NCBI GenBank assembly: GCA_947044405.1
Contig: CAMRHE010000012.1
Coordinates: 9,792,001 to 9,856,000, forward strand
Source: Leptodactylus fallax
Taxonomy: Eukaryota; Chordata; Amphibia; Anura; Leptodactylidae
DNA length: 64,000 bases
Direction of reading: 5' to 3'
Each line of letters opens with the position of its first letter. The stretch's first letter is position 1. Made by a program: the position numbers and the translations under genes. A model generated the notes under the pieces. The model ran no database searches and was not told the DNA's origin. It was given only the letters and a program-made list of their open reading frames with translations. Positions 1 to 11,435 of this stretch are shown one piece after another.

Positions 1-25
1 GCAATAAGGATTGCTCCCTGACTTA

Positions 26-306
26 CGCTGGGTTCACACCTGCGTTTGCACTATGTTCGGGGATTCCGTTCCCCTCTCTGCATGAAAAATGTGGAGAGAA
101 AAGCGCTGCAAGTAGGACTTCTCTCCGCATTTTTCCACCCTTTTCGGGCGGAAACCGAGCGGAAGCCACATGGACCCCATTATAGTCTATGGGGTCCGCA
201 GGTTTCCTAAGGTAACCACTTTTTTGGTGTAGATTAGGTTTCCGTTTGGGGGGGTCCCCAAGCAGACCCCCCGAACAGAAACCCGAACGCAGATGTGAAC
301 CAGGCC
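26..306. mobile_element. Short Harbinger-like MITE, TTA-flanked
   Basis: The ends are inverted: the left reads CGCTGGGTTCACACCTGCG and the right is its near complement, CGCAGATGTGAACCAGGCC. Both sides are flanked by TTA (23-25 and 307-309), the 3-bp TWA duplication typical of PIF/Harbinger elements. The interior holds further palindromes such as the pair around ACCCCATTATAGTCTATGGGGT. There is no coding capacity; the 108-residue minus-strand frame across it is chance. Confidence 0.6.
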
Positions 307-553
307 TTATGCAGTTACAAAAGGCATGGCAAGCAGCCAGAAATGCCACCTACTGTCAGCAGGCAGGCAGTGACTTGAGTATTTACTACGGCTGTCATGA
401 GATATCTGAATGAGACCTTTAATAGAGTACTTGTGGAGTTCGTGACAGCAGAATACAACACTATAAGCAATTACATAAGATCTGTTTCCAGAAAAGCATT
501 ACACTTTTGTAACGGATACAATATAAAGTTATATAAGAAACTGCAAAATGTAA

Positions 554-1155
554 GGCAGGGTTCACACTACCGTTGGAGTCCGTTATGAAGGTGTCCGTTA
601 AAAAAAAAAAAAACGGACACCTATCATAACGAACACTAACTGATGTCAATGTGTCCGTTTTTTTAACTGATCCAATTAATGGTTCAGTTAAAAAAAAACG
701 GACACATTAGCATCAGTTAGTGTCCGTTTTTTTACACTGTCCGTTTTTTTTTTTTTGTGCTTGTTTCTCCTTTCTGAGCATGCGCAGGAAAAAAAACGGA
801 CATAAAATAACGGACAGTAACTGATGGCTATCAGTTACTGCCCGTTATAAGCCCGTTACCCATAGTAGACTTCAATGTTAAAAAAATAACGGACACTTGC
901 TGTCCGTCAAGAATACGTTTTTTTCAAAAGGACAAAAAGACCTGCATGTAGGATTTTTTGTCCGCGAAACAAAAACGGACTTCTGATGGCTTTGACGTAA
1001 ACGGACTCAAACGGACACAATATAAAAACCCACTGAAATGAATGGAAATTATAATGGATTTCTCATGGTTCAGCTAGTGTCCGATGCTAAACTCTTGTAA
1101 CAGACAATAGCAACAGACACTACTGACGGTCAACAACGGTAGTGTGAACGCCCCC
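554..1155. mobile_element. Harbinger-like MITE, TAA-flanked, 602 bp
   Basis: Terminal inverted repeats (GGCAGGGTTCACACTACCG on the left, complement of CGGTAGTGTGAACGCCCCC on the right) lie between perfect TAA duplications at 551-553 and 1156-1158. The interior is built of repeated TGTCCGTT/AACGGACA units in both orientations with poly-A and poly-T runs, so it can fold extensively. It shares only its ends with the other TTCACA copies nearby. Confidence 0.65.
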
Positions 1156-1769
1156 TAAGTAACAGAAAAACAGACTGAATATAATGTTGTGTTATGTCTA
1201 TCATAAATACAAAGAAAGATAAAAGGCATTCATACTTAGCCAGATGTAAAACAAAAAAAAAAATAGTGATCATTTAAAAATTCTGAATTTGGATAATCAT
1301 TTTAAAAGATAACTTGGAGCACTGGCCATTGACTAATAAACGTTAGCTTTTTTTGATAAAATCAGGATAAGACTATGTTCACATCAGATTTCTATCATTC
1401 GTTTAACAAATATTTTAAAAAAGTATACAAACGGATGTTAGAAGGTTGACCATTTTACATAGACAATCGAAAAAAAAAAAAAAAACAATTTATTTGATTG
1501 TAACTTTTTTCATTTTAAATGGTACCACTCAGCAGGGGTTTAGCAGAGTGGTACCAGTCCATGGATATTTGCAACTCAAGAGGTCAGAGGACATGACAGG
1601 TCTCGTTAAAAGTCTGTTAACCGCAAATCAATTTTATGTATTACATTATTTTATATTGCTCCAACATATCCCGCAGCAACGTACAGAGATTGTCATCACT
1701 CAGTTCGGCCACTGTCCTAACTATGACTCATCAGCTGTCGCCAGAAAAAGACTTATTTTTTAAATCAAG

Positions 1770-2165
1770 TTTTATGTTAAACATATTTTTAAAGAATTGT
1801 TGGAGAGGTTTTTAAAAACTGTCCATGCTATTATCTATATTTTGAAAAATTCCTAAAAATCCTGCAGTTCTGCGCCAGGCCACTAGGCCTTATAATATGC
1901 TGCCACTTCCTGTTTTCTGTAGATTTCTTTCCAGCAGCCCTCTCACTTATCAGTACACTTATACTCTATCTATCTATCAGGTATATGTAAATAAGAAAGA
2001 ATCACAATAGGTAATTTCACAGCTTATCTACTCCCCCCTCTGTGCAATGACCTCTTCAGAAGTCATAGAATGCCTAGCAAATTCTCCAATAGACGTCTAT
2101 AGGGTCTGCTCCAGGCCACTGTGTATATAGCCCATGGTCTGTCTACAGGAGATAGCAAGTCAAAC
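1770..2165 (+). repeat. Dispersed repeat, copy 1 of 3
   Basis: It shares segments such as GTTTTTATGTTAAACAT-like, CCACTAGGCC and TAGACTTCAATG-like stretches with 5465-5800. Parts of it recur in reverse at 62690-63000, including the CCATGG...GGTCTGCTCCAG and ACAGGAAGTGGCAGC-type segments. No reading frame or terminal repeat was identified. Confidence 0.5.
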
Positions 2166-2178
2166 TATTTTAGGCTTA

Positions 2179-2495
2179 GGGTGGATTCACATCTGACCTA
2201 AATGTTGGAAAACTGTATAGGCACTGGATAGGGGAAAGGTTTGCGATGCTTTGCTTAAAACCCCTTTACTTGAATGGGTTTTTAAAGCAATGCGTGGGTG
2301 TGCACTTACACCCTCTGCGCTGCGAAACCATCTTCACAGCACACAGGGTGTAAGCGCACACGCGCATTGCTTTAAAAACCCATTCAAGTGAATGGGGTTT
2401 TAAGAAAAGCGTCACAAACCTTTCCCTATCCAGTTTTCCGACATTTAGGTTGGATTCGCGGTGGACGGAGTGCCACCGCAAGTGTGAACCCACCC
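2179..2495. mobile_element. Harbinger-like foldback MITE, TTA-flanked
   Basis: The left end GGGTGGATTCACATCTG and right end CAAGTGTGAACCCACCC are inverted and flanked by TTA at 2176-2178 and 2496-2498. The two halves around 2270-2300 and 2370-2405 repeat ACTTGAATGGGTTTTTAAAG in opposite orientation, so the element is largely a hairpin. Confidence 0.65.
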
Positions 2496-2783
2496 TTAGT
2501 GGAAGAGATGGAAATGCAAGATTTTTAGGATATTTTATATATTAAAATACAGATAATGACATGGAAAATTAAAAACACCACCATCAAAAAATCTTAAAAT
2601 ATATGTTTAAAAATGTGATAAGCAATCTGTTTCCTTTTTCACATAAATCTGAATGGATCATGTGCAAAAAAAAAAAAAGAGAGAAAAGATATTTATTTAA
2701 TGGACTTTAATGGACACAGAAGGCGACAATTGCTTATACAATGTAATTTTTTACACTGCACAAAGAGGATACAATTCTACTTA

Positions 2784-3393
2784 GGCTGGGTTCACCTCTG
2801 CGTTCGTCAATCCACTCGAAATCAGTATTTGAAATCTTCAAAAAACTGATTTTGAATGGTCCAGATTAAAACCCATTGATTTCATTGGGTTTTAAAAGGA
2901 ATCTGCATGTATCAGTTTGTGCCATTTCCGTCTTCTCTCCGCACAAAAAGAGCGGAAACCAAAGTAGAACTTGCAGGACTTTGTCTCCGTACTAAAAATA
3001 ATTATTCCAGACGGACAGCAACCAATCCGTTTTTTTTTTATTTTTTTAAACATTGAGGTCAATGGTAAACGGATTACAAACTGATAACAATCAGTTTGTG
3101 TCCATTTTGCAATACGCTTTTCCCTCTGCGCATGCTCAGAATGAAGAAGGGGGAGGGAAAAAAAAAAGGATTGGTCAAAAACAGACACAAACAGATTACA
3201 AATGGACAGAAACTGTCAGGTTTTTTTTTTTTTTGAACGGACACCCATTGACTAATCCGTCTAAAAAAAAAATTAAAAAACACGATTTGGGTATCCGCTG
3301 TGTAACCATTTGGAATCTTTTTTGTACCAAACAGTTTTTCTCTTAAAACTGTTTGCAAGCGGACGGATACCAGACGCAGATGTGAACCCAGTC
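2784..3393. mobile_element. Harbinger-like MITE, 610 bp
   Basis: The left end GGCTGGGTTCACCTCTGCG and right end CGCAGATGTGAACCCAGTC are inverted. The left flank is TTA; the right flank reads TTC, a one-base departure from a perfect duplication. The interior contains alternating ACGGAC/GTCCGT units like those in the 554-1155 copy. Confidence 0.55.
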
Positions 3394-3513
3394 TTCGTAG
3401 TGCAGTTAAAATGCATGTTGTTTAGACATGTTGCATAAACTGCAAAATGCATTTTTGTGGTCATTTTGTGACATTTTTTTCCTTTTTGTTGAAGGAGATC
3501 ACTTTGTCTCTTA

Positions 3514-3660
3514 GGCCCGGTTCACATCTGCATTCGGGAAACCTATATGCATACAAAGCAGTTTACCTGGGAAACCCGCGGACCCCATAGACTACAATGG
3601 GGTCCGTGTGGTTTCCGCTCTGTTTCCGCACTCCGCATGTTTCCTGGGTTAACTGCTTTT
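3514..3660. mobile_element. Truncated TTCACA-type MITE
   Basis: It starts after TTA with GGCCCGGTTCACATCTGCATT and runs through GACCCCATAGACTACAATGG, an interior shared with 34686-34815. No matching right end is present, so it is a truncated copy. Confidence 0.45.
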
Positions 3661-3689
3661 TTATAGAGGATAAGTACACAACACCTTTA

Positions 3690-3998
3690 GGCAAAGGCCC
3701 CACATAGCAAAATGCAGTAAAAAAACTGCAGTGGAAACGTATTGCTTTTTTTTCTGCAGCGTTTTGCATTGTATTTTCGCAGAGTTTTACTCTGCAGACT
3801 TTCTGCCCTTATTATATACCTATACAGAAAATGCCACCATCTCTGCAGGTATAATTGACATGCTGCAATTTTAAAATTTCAAATCGATTTTCTGCTGCAG
3901 ATTTTTTCTGCAATGTGTGGTAGGGATCTCATTCACTTTGCAGGTACTGTAAAACGCAGCTTTTTTTTCTTGTGTTTTCGCAACATGGGGCTTCAGCC
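3690..3998. mobile_element. TTA-flanked MITE with CCCCAC-type ends
   Basis: The left end GGCAAAGGCCCCACATAGC and right end ACATGGGGCTTCAGCC are inverted and flanked by TTA at 3687-3689 and 3999-4001. The ends differ from the neighbouring TTCACA family although the flanking duplication is the same. Short relatives lie near 7477-7548 and 57850-58029. Confidence 0.55.
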
Positions 3999-4001
3999 TT
4001 A

Positions 4002-5464
4002 AGCTTTTTGTTATGGTAACTCAAAGGATTTATCTATAGACTTAGTTCTCGGAACAGGTTTCAGAATTGTGTCCTTCACATGCTGCATTTTTTGCACCAT
4101 TAACCTCTACATGTGGCTATTCCCATAAGGCTGGCCATGGATATAGTATGAGATAACTGTGGGTCAAACACTCATTTGGTCAACTGCTATGTGATTATTT
4201 CCCATACACATGCATGGCTAGCTTGGCCCAGAGCGAATATGGAGAGGAGAAAAAAAGCCCCTGCCAGTCATCTCTAGTGACAGCTTATATCACAAAAGTA
4301 CAAAAGCATTGACAAATTGAAATCCAATATACCCAATGCTTCTTTCCTTCGACACCTGGCACTAAAGGAGAAACTGATACTTTTAATCTCATACCTATCC
4401 ACTTCCAGATTTAAAAAAATAAAATAAAATAAAAAAATATCAAAAACTACATGTGTGAATTCAGCCAAACAGTGGCTATTTTCTTTTCAATGCGCTGCCT
4501 CAAACTCTCATTATAGTAGAAAGGTTAACAGCACATTTCTGTGCCTTGCATTCACCTGAATAAGAAGTAGTAGCATGACTGCAACAGAAAAAGAAAGTGT
4601 TTTCTGTCTCCCTTTTATTCACGTAACCAAGAAATCTTTCATGATCCTGTCACGCAAATGTTTATTTTAAAGAAGACACTCCAGCCTTTACGAGATCACA
4701 GCAAATGACAGCTACTAAGAAAATATAAACTCCCATCTGTCTGGCATTCAAAAAGCCCCTTTATGCTTTGGTGTCCTTTCTGCTTCTATTCTATGCTGTG
4801 AGGAAGCCCCTGAAGCCTGATGGAACTCAGGCCCCCCATCCATCTTCAGACAATGGCCCTGGCTGACATCACTGCCTTTCATTCATCTTCATTTGTCCAA
4901 TCACATCCTGTGATTCTTATGTAAATTGGACACTTGAGGATGCATCTTTTCTACACTCTGTGATAAGGTGGAGAAAGGCTGTCAAGGGTCCCAGGGTGCC
5001 ATCACAGACAGCAGATCCTGTCTTTATTCTATGCCTTGTGCTTGCATCCCTGCTAATGTGTCTGAGATTAACATCCAGCTCAATAGGAGACAAAGTAATC
5101 CCATTTCTCAGCTCCCTCTAAGACCCATATTGGGATAGTCAATGTCCTATGACACTTCTTATCTTTATTGTGTTTGGACATTGGAAATTAATCCCTTAGT
5201 CATGTAGACCACGGAAGAATCAAGAATACAGAGAAAAGTAAAGCAAAGAGCTATTTCAGGCAAATTCCTGTATTACGGCCATAGTGGAAAAGGTGGCATG
5301 GTATGGTGATTTCTTCATTAAAATACAATTTCCTTTATTTTCAATTTTACGTTTTGGAAAGTAAAACTTTCATGATCTTGAAATGACCATAAGTACTCAT
5401 TATCATACAATTAGGGGCTGATTCTGCACTAAAATACACTGGAATATATTGTATTACTGTATTA
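4002..5464. other. Intron sequence; 4580-5270 may be a conserved island
   Basis: No gene, terminal repeat or internal duplication was found. The part from about 4580 to 5270 has even base composition, lacks homopolymer decay and matches no other stretch of the window. That is the texture of conserved non-coding DNA, but conservation cannot be shown from one sequence. Confidence 0.25.
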
Positions 5465-5800
5465 TCCAAGTTTTTATGTTAAACATTCATATTTTTTAAA
5501 ATTTCGACATCACTATCTATATTTTAAAAACTTACTCAATCCTGCAATTTTCATTCTGGCCACTAGGCCAATTCTGTAGGGGATTTTATTTGCAGCATTA
5601 AAACAGAACATAATACCTCTATAGGTATACCATAGTGACCCATCATTACATCCACTACTGACAATGTCACAGATTATCTACCTGCTCCCTGCACAGAGTA
5701 TGTCTAGAAAACTCTTCCATAGACTTCAATGATTTAGATCCAGACTACTGCTGCCTAATGCTATGACTGTGCTGCAAAGCATATCCTTAAATGCTGTTAA
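5465..5800 (+). repeat. Dispersed repeat, copy 2 of 3
   Basis: It is collinear with 1770-2165: TTTTTATGTTAAACATTCAT, then CTGGCCACTAGGCCA, then a segment with CACAGATTATCTACCTGCTC and CATAGACTTCAATG. It is diverged and non-coding. Confidence 0.5.
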
Positions 5801-6177
5801 CAGAACAGAGGAAAAGCACAGGCAAGATGTCTGCCCCCATAATCATGTCCAGCAAACAGAATAAAAAAATCTAATAAAAAATGATTAGAAAAAAGTGATC
5901 TATTTCCCCATATTCCCTACAGTATCAATCATTTTTTAGATTTGGCACTCAATATACTATTTACAGAGGATGACTGGTATTGCAGTCATACTATAGTTGT
6001 TCTCATGAAAACAAGGGTTTTTACATAGCTCCTAAACGTCCCAGATTCCAGGTCCTGTCCCACACGGCAGGATGTATGTCCCGGTTTTAACTCATCTGCA
6101 TCCAGAAAAATGGATGAGATGAGATGAGATGAGAATTGGCGGAGTCACCGTATAAGTTCATGGAGCCATATGAGGGC

Positions 6178-6800
6178 TTAATTTTTGTGGGAAAAACTAT
6201 ACATTATAATGGATACCATTTAATATTCCATACAATGTAATGGGAAGTGAGAAATAATTCAGAATGGAGTGAAATTAGAACTAAACTGCGTTCGCACCAC
6301 TTTCTTATGGGTTTTATTTTTTCACTTGGCAGCCAAAATTACGTTACCCGTTTTTTGCAGGTTGTTACAGTTATAGCAATACCAAAGTTATATCGTTTTT
6401 GTTAGGTTTTAACACCTTAAAAAAATCCAAAACTCTGAAAACAAAAAAGTCTTGGACTAACCATATTCTGACATCTGTTACCTTTTTATTTTTCCATATA
6501 CAGGTCTGGACAAGGCATCTTTTTTGGTGAGCCAGATGTATTTTTTAATTATACAATTTTGGAGAATATCTGATATTTTGGTCACTTTTTGTTCAAATTA
6601 TTCTGGTAGGCGAAATCGCAAAAAAGCGTTGGTTCGGCTTTTTATTTCCCCCCCCCCACTACAGCATTCCCCGTATAGGAAAATTATTGTTATAAGTTTG
6701 GAATTTTGCATTTTTGGATGCAGAAGTACCTAATGTGTGTTTTATTTATTTATTTTTTATACCTAATCTAGGAAAACGGGGGTGATTTAAACTTTTAAAT
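6178..6800 (+). repeat. Anuran-type interspersed repeat, degraded
   Basis: Segments such as CATATGAGGGCTTAATTTTTG and GCAATACCAAAGTTATATCG resemble a repeat family that I recall as common in frogs, with a related copy at about 48360-48720. It ends close to an AT microsatellite at about 6825-6853. No ends or target duplication can be defined. Confidence 0.4.
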
Positions 6801-6819
6801 AAAAGTTAAGGAAAAAAAA

Positions 6820-6855
<36 letters not shown>

Positions 6856-6857
6856 CA

Positions 6858-7273
6858 CAGTACAGACCAAAAGTTTGGACACACCTTCTCATTCCAAGAG
6901 TTTTCTGTATTTTCATGACTATAAAAATTGTAGATTCACACTGAAGGCATCAAAACTATGAATTAACACATGTGGAATTATATACTTAACACAAAAATGT
7001 GAAACAACTGAAAATATGTCTTATATTCTAGGTTCTTCAAAGTAGCCACCTTTTGCTTTGATTACTGCTTTGCACACTCTTGGCATTCTCTTGATGAGCT
7101 TCAAGAGGTAGTCACCTGAAATGATTTTCACTTCACAGGTGTGCCCTGTCAGGTTTAATAAGTGGGATGTTTCACATTTTTTGTTAAGTATATAATTCTA
7201 CAATTTTTATAGTCATGAAAATACAGAAAACTCTTGGAATGAGAAGATGTGTCCAAACTTTTGGTCTGTACTG
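6858..7273. mobile_element. Internally deleted Tc1-like element (416 bp)
   Basis: Terminal inverted repeats of about 90 bp begin CAGTACAGACCAAAAGTTTG and are mirrored to the right end; a TA follows the right end at 7274-7275. The interior retains text of a widespread vertebrate Tc1 family (ACTCTTGGCATTCTCTTGATG, minus-strand transposase side), but no transposase frame remains. It lies in AFG2A's long intron, directly after an AT repeat, which supplies TA targets. Confidence 0.75.
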
Positions 7274-7681
7274 TATATAAAAAATTTTTTTTTCCCTTAA
7301 CTTATTTTTAGAACCCCCTAGTGCAGCCTGTAATAGAACTACATTGATAAAAAGCCTATGAGCCTTTAATAGACTCCCAGCTGTCGTAGTAATGATAGTA
7401 ATTGTTTGCTACCCCTGGATTTCGTACTGAGGGACGGTGATTGTTAACATAGTGGTGCCTGTAAAAAGATGCCTTAGGCTGAGGCCCCACATTGCAGAAA
7501 CGCTGCTTTTTTTGTTGCAGATTTTGCTGCAACCTGGGGCATTAGCCCTAGTCACATTTGACCAAAGCATTTGTAAGGTTAATGCCCGAAATCAGTGCGA
7601 GCTCTGATCACGGATACTGCTGCCATGTTTAAAGACCCAACGTCCACCGTAATTGTACGACAGATGTCAGAAAAAGGTTAA

Positions 7682-7993
7682 GGTTCTATGTCACATGGAT
7701 ACATGAATTATAAATTAAGTTGAAAAGGATAGTAAGGGAGTCTGCCTCACAAAATGCCTCCCAACTCTCTCATTCACTTCAATGGGAGTCATAAAAAAGT
7801 GTCATAATCTATCCCTCAGGCAGATTCTGCCTTGCAAACCCCATTGAAATAAATGGAAAGCAGAAAAAAAGAATGGTAGCGAGCTAAAAAACACTGCAAA
7901 AGACCACTGAAATGATGAATGAGAGAGTTGGGAGGCTTTTTTTTTTTAGGCGGATTCTGCCTCAAAATCTACCCGCAAAAAACTCCTTGTGAA
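7682..7993. repeat. Foldback repeat
   Basis: A segment near 7760-7790 (CCTCCCAACTCTCTCATTCA) recurs inverted near 7915-7935 (TGAATGAGAGAGTTGGGAGG). The outer parts repeat GCGGATTCTGCCT-like units in both orientations. A TTA precedes the left side and another follows GTGAAC at the right, so it may be a diverged TWA-type MITE. Confidence 0.4.
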
Positions 7994-8427
7994 CTTACCT
8001 GAAGCCAGGGCTCCAGGTGGTGTAAACAGTCAATGCTAAGTGGAAGGGATTCTAGAAAATCCCATCCACACACTGTAGAAAAATATGTGCAGCGGAAATG
8101 CTGCGATTTCCAAAACCATTGCAGTTTTGGAAATCACAGCATGTCAATTATACTTACAGAAATGCTGGCGGTTTCCCTATAGGTATAATGAAAGCAGAAA
8201 GTCCACAGAGGACTTGTCACCGCAAATTTACCACAGTGCTTTTTTGAAGAACAAGTGGCAATAGTAATGTGCTAATGCAAAGTTTTCTACAGTATTGGCT
8301 GAAGTGTCGTGAGCCTGCTATATAATGCTGAACCTGGTGCCAAGTGTCAGCGCTTCCTGCTTGTCATATAGATCTAACCCTGGTGTCAAACTTCATTTAT
8401 GCCATGTTCAAATAGCATTTGAAGCTA

Positions 8428-8769
<342 letters not shown>

Positions 8770-8949
8770 TTAGGTACAATTAACCTAAAACAGCACATCT
8801 GAAGTTGAACTACATGTTTATGAAACATTTTAGAACAAGAACTTAAAGTGAGTGACACCAGAACCCAACATATTAAAATATATAGGTTAGGGACATGAAT
8901 CAAACAGCGTTTTCCCCTTGTAAATCATTGCCTCCATTGCCAAGATATA

Positions 8950-9832
8950 CAGTGGGTACGGAAAGTATTCACACCCCATTAAATTTTTCACTCTTTGTTT
9001 CATTGCAGCCATTTGCTAAAAGCAAAAAAGTTCATTTTATTTCTCATTAATGTACACTCAGCACCCCATCTTGACAGAAAAAAAAAACAGAAATGTAGAT
9101 ATTTTTGCAAATTTATTAAAAAAGAAAAACTGAAATATCACATGGTCATAAGTATTCAGACCCTTTGCTGTGACACTCATATTTAACTGACATGCTGTCC
9201 ATTTCCTTCTGATCCTCCTTGAGATGGTTTACTCCTTCATTGGAGTCCAGCTGTGTTTAATGAAACTGATTGGACTTGCTCTGGACCTCAGACTGGGCCG
9301 AAGGTTCACCTTCCAACAAGACAATGACCCTAAGCACACAGCTAAAATAACAAAGGAGTGGCTTCGGAACAACTCTGTGACCATTCTTGACTGGCCCAGC
9401 CAGAGCCCTGACCTCAACCCAATTGAGCATCTCTGGAGAGACCTGAAAATGGCTGTCCACCAACATTCACCATCCAACCTGACGGAACTGGAGAGGATCT
9501 GCAAGGAAGAATGGCAGAGGATCCCCAAATCCAGATGTGAAAAACTTGTTGCATCATTCCCAAGAAGACTCATGGCTGTACTAGCTCAAAAGGGTGCTTC
9601 TACTCAATACTGAGCAAAGGGGCTGAATACTTATGATCATGTGATATTTCAGTTTTTCTTTTTTAATAAATTAGCAAAAATATCTACATTTCTGTTTTTT
9701 TTTCTTTCAAGATGGGGTGCTGAGTGTATATTAATGAGAAATAAGATTAACTTTTTTGCTTTTAGCAAATGGTTGCAATGAAACAAACAGTGAAAAATTT
9801 AAAAGGGGACTGAATATTTTCCATACCCACTG
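8950..9832 (+). mobile_element. Tc1-like element with complete ends, internally deleted (883 bp)
   Basis: Inverted repeats of over 200 bp begin CAGTGGGTACGGAAAGTATT on the left and end with the complement of that text at the right. TA lies on both sides (8948-8949 and 9833-9834), the canonical Tc1/mariner target duplication. Between the repeats only the 3' part of a transposase gene remains. Confidence 0.85.
9278..9613 (+). pseudogene. Tc1 transposase, C-terminal catalytic fragment
   Basis: The open stretch encodes [14 protein letters not shown], then [14 protein letters not shown] and ends KGASTQY followed by TGA. These hold the second aspartate and the final acidic residue of the Tc1 DD34E triad, in a full-length C-terminus. 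The helix-turn-helix DNA-binding half and the first aspartate (WTDE region) are absent. The sequence passes directly from 5' untranslated text (TTGGAGTCCAGCTGTG) into the middle of the gene, so one internal deletion removed about 600 bp. The frame that remains has no internal stop. It cannot be an active transposase; any methionine upstream lies in former untranslated sequence. Confidence 0.85.
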
Positions 9833-9834
9833 TA

Positions 9835-9888
<54 letters not shown>
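9833..9888. repeat. (TA)n microsatellite
   Basis: About 56 bp of nearly pure TA, starting at the TA target duplication of the Tc1 element at 8950-9832. Further AT repeats lie at about 6825-6853, 21905-21927 and 49240-49280. Confidence 0.9.
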
Positions 9889-10283
9889 CTTTTTGAAGCA
9901 ACAAGGGCATTGCTATAAGTAGGCTAGAAGGCCCTCATTGCTCCAAATAGCTCATATTGCACACTGACAAAAACAGCAATATCTGGACAACGAGGGCACA
10001 TATTCACAAAGGGAAAACAGTGTCTGATTCAGGTGACCTAACCTATCTATATGGGTAATATGCTGGGTTCTGGTGACAGACTCTCTTTAAAAGGAATTTT
10101 CCAGGAAAAAACATTGATGGCAGCTTTAGTGTTCACATACAGGTATAACCATTTTCTAAAATTCTAGACAATTAAAGAGTTAAACACCCCTATTTATGGC
10201 CCCCACACAGTTTTACACCTTTCATACCCCCTGCACAAAGTATATGACCCCCTGTTAACCCCCGCCACCACACAGTAGTGGCC

Positions 10284-10490
10284 GATACTTTTCACTAACC
10301 TATCAACACTCCAGTCCTGGCCGCCCTCTGCTGCCGCCTCCAGGGTGCGCTATTTCCGAGGCTGAAGAAGGCCAGGACGCTGTACGTAGCGTCCCGGCAT
10401 TCTTCAGCGTCATGATGTCAGTAGCACCGCCTAGAGAAGGCAGCGGACGGCGGCCAGGACAGGAGCATTGATAGGTGAGTGAAAAGTATT
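10284..10490. repeat. GC-rich foldback element
   Basis: The arms at 10284-10336 and 10439-10490 are inverted: CACTAACCTATCAACACTCC against its complement GGAGCATTGATAGGTGAGTG, and CCTGGCCGCC against GGCGGCCAGG. The loop is GC-rich and contains GGACGCTGTACGTAGCGTCC, itself a palindrome. It is non-coding. Confidence 0.6.
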
Positions 10491-10569
10491 GGCAGCTGCT
10501 TATTGCAACACAATAAGTAGCTGTCGATTCGTGTCACCCAAAATGTCTTGGCGTGCCACCTGTGACATA

Positions 10570-10890
10570 AGTGTCATAGGTTCACTAACACTGTACTATG
10601 ATAAGAAACTCAGCCATGATTTCCTTATTGTAGTCGGGATATCTTCTCATACAAGTAGTATACCTGTCTGACAACCCATCCAGGAAATCATGGCTGGGTT
10701 TCTGACAAGTTCTAGAACATAGAAAGTTCCTGCATTCATGGTCATAACCATTAGTAACCGATCAAGACAAAAGACTGTCACCACTAAGCTGGTTGAGCTG
10801 GTTAGAGAAAATCTTTACAACTCTGCAAATATTTTAATTACATGTTTCTATTTTAATTGTCTACAAAACTAAACATGTTATATTCACGAG
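10570..10890. repeat. Dispersed repeat related to 37616-38698
   Basis: GACAAAAGACTGTCACCACT in this stretch recurs inverted near 37868-37890 (GTGGTGACAGTCTTTTGTC). CATAGAAAGTTCCTGCATTC recurs directly near 38069. The family therefore carries an internal inverted duplication. Confidence 0.55.
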
Positions 10891-11197
10891 AAAAGTACAA
10901 TGTTTCTAGTTCTTCAACTTGTAAAAAGGGATAGAATTATTTCCATGGACTTGTTTTGTGTCAGTTGTGACACTAGTGTGAGTCATTTAGAGTCCAGGCT
11001 CAGGTGCTACTGAAAGACTACTGCAAGCTAATAAAATACAACCTACAGTAAGCATTGGAGCACGGATGGGTAAATAAAGGATGAGTAAGGCTTATTTACA
11101 TGGGAGCCGCTGTTGGAATTCCTGTCATTTACTAGAAAAAAATAGTTCAGCAGTATTCTTACCTAACGAAATACCACAATGGACTAAATAAAAGTAA

Positions 11198-11432
11198 GGC
11201 TACTATCACACCTGCATTGGGTTACCATTCGGGGATTCCGTCCCCCGTTCTGCTTGAAAAATGTGGAAAGAAATGTCCTGCAATCAAGACTTTTCTCTCT
11301 ACATTTTTCAGGCAGACTCCATTATAATCTATGAGGTCTGCAAGTTTCCACAGGTAACAGCTTTTTAAGCAGATTGGGCTTCCGCTTGGGGACCCGAAAA
11401 GCGGAAACCAGAACGCTTGTGTGAACCTAGCA
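11198..11432. mobile_element. Harbinger-like MITE
   Basis: The left end GGCTACTATCACACCTGC and the right end GTGTGAACCTAGC are inverted. The left flank is TAA and the right flank TTA, so the TWA duplication has diverged by one base. The interior matches the 26-306 and 34338-34599 copies (GGGGATTCCGT, CATTATAATCTATGAGGTC). Confidence 0.6.
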
Positions 11433-11435
11433 TTA

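Noticed and set aside
23..349. 108-codon minus-strand frame at the window start
   Set aside because: It is entirely explained by the MITE at 26-306.
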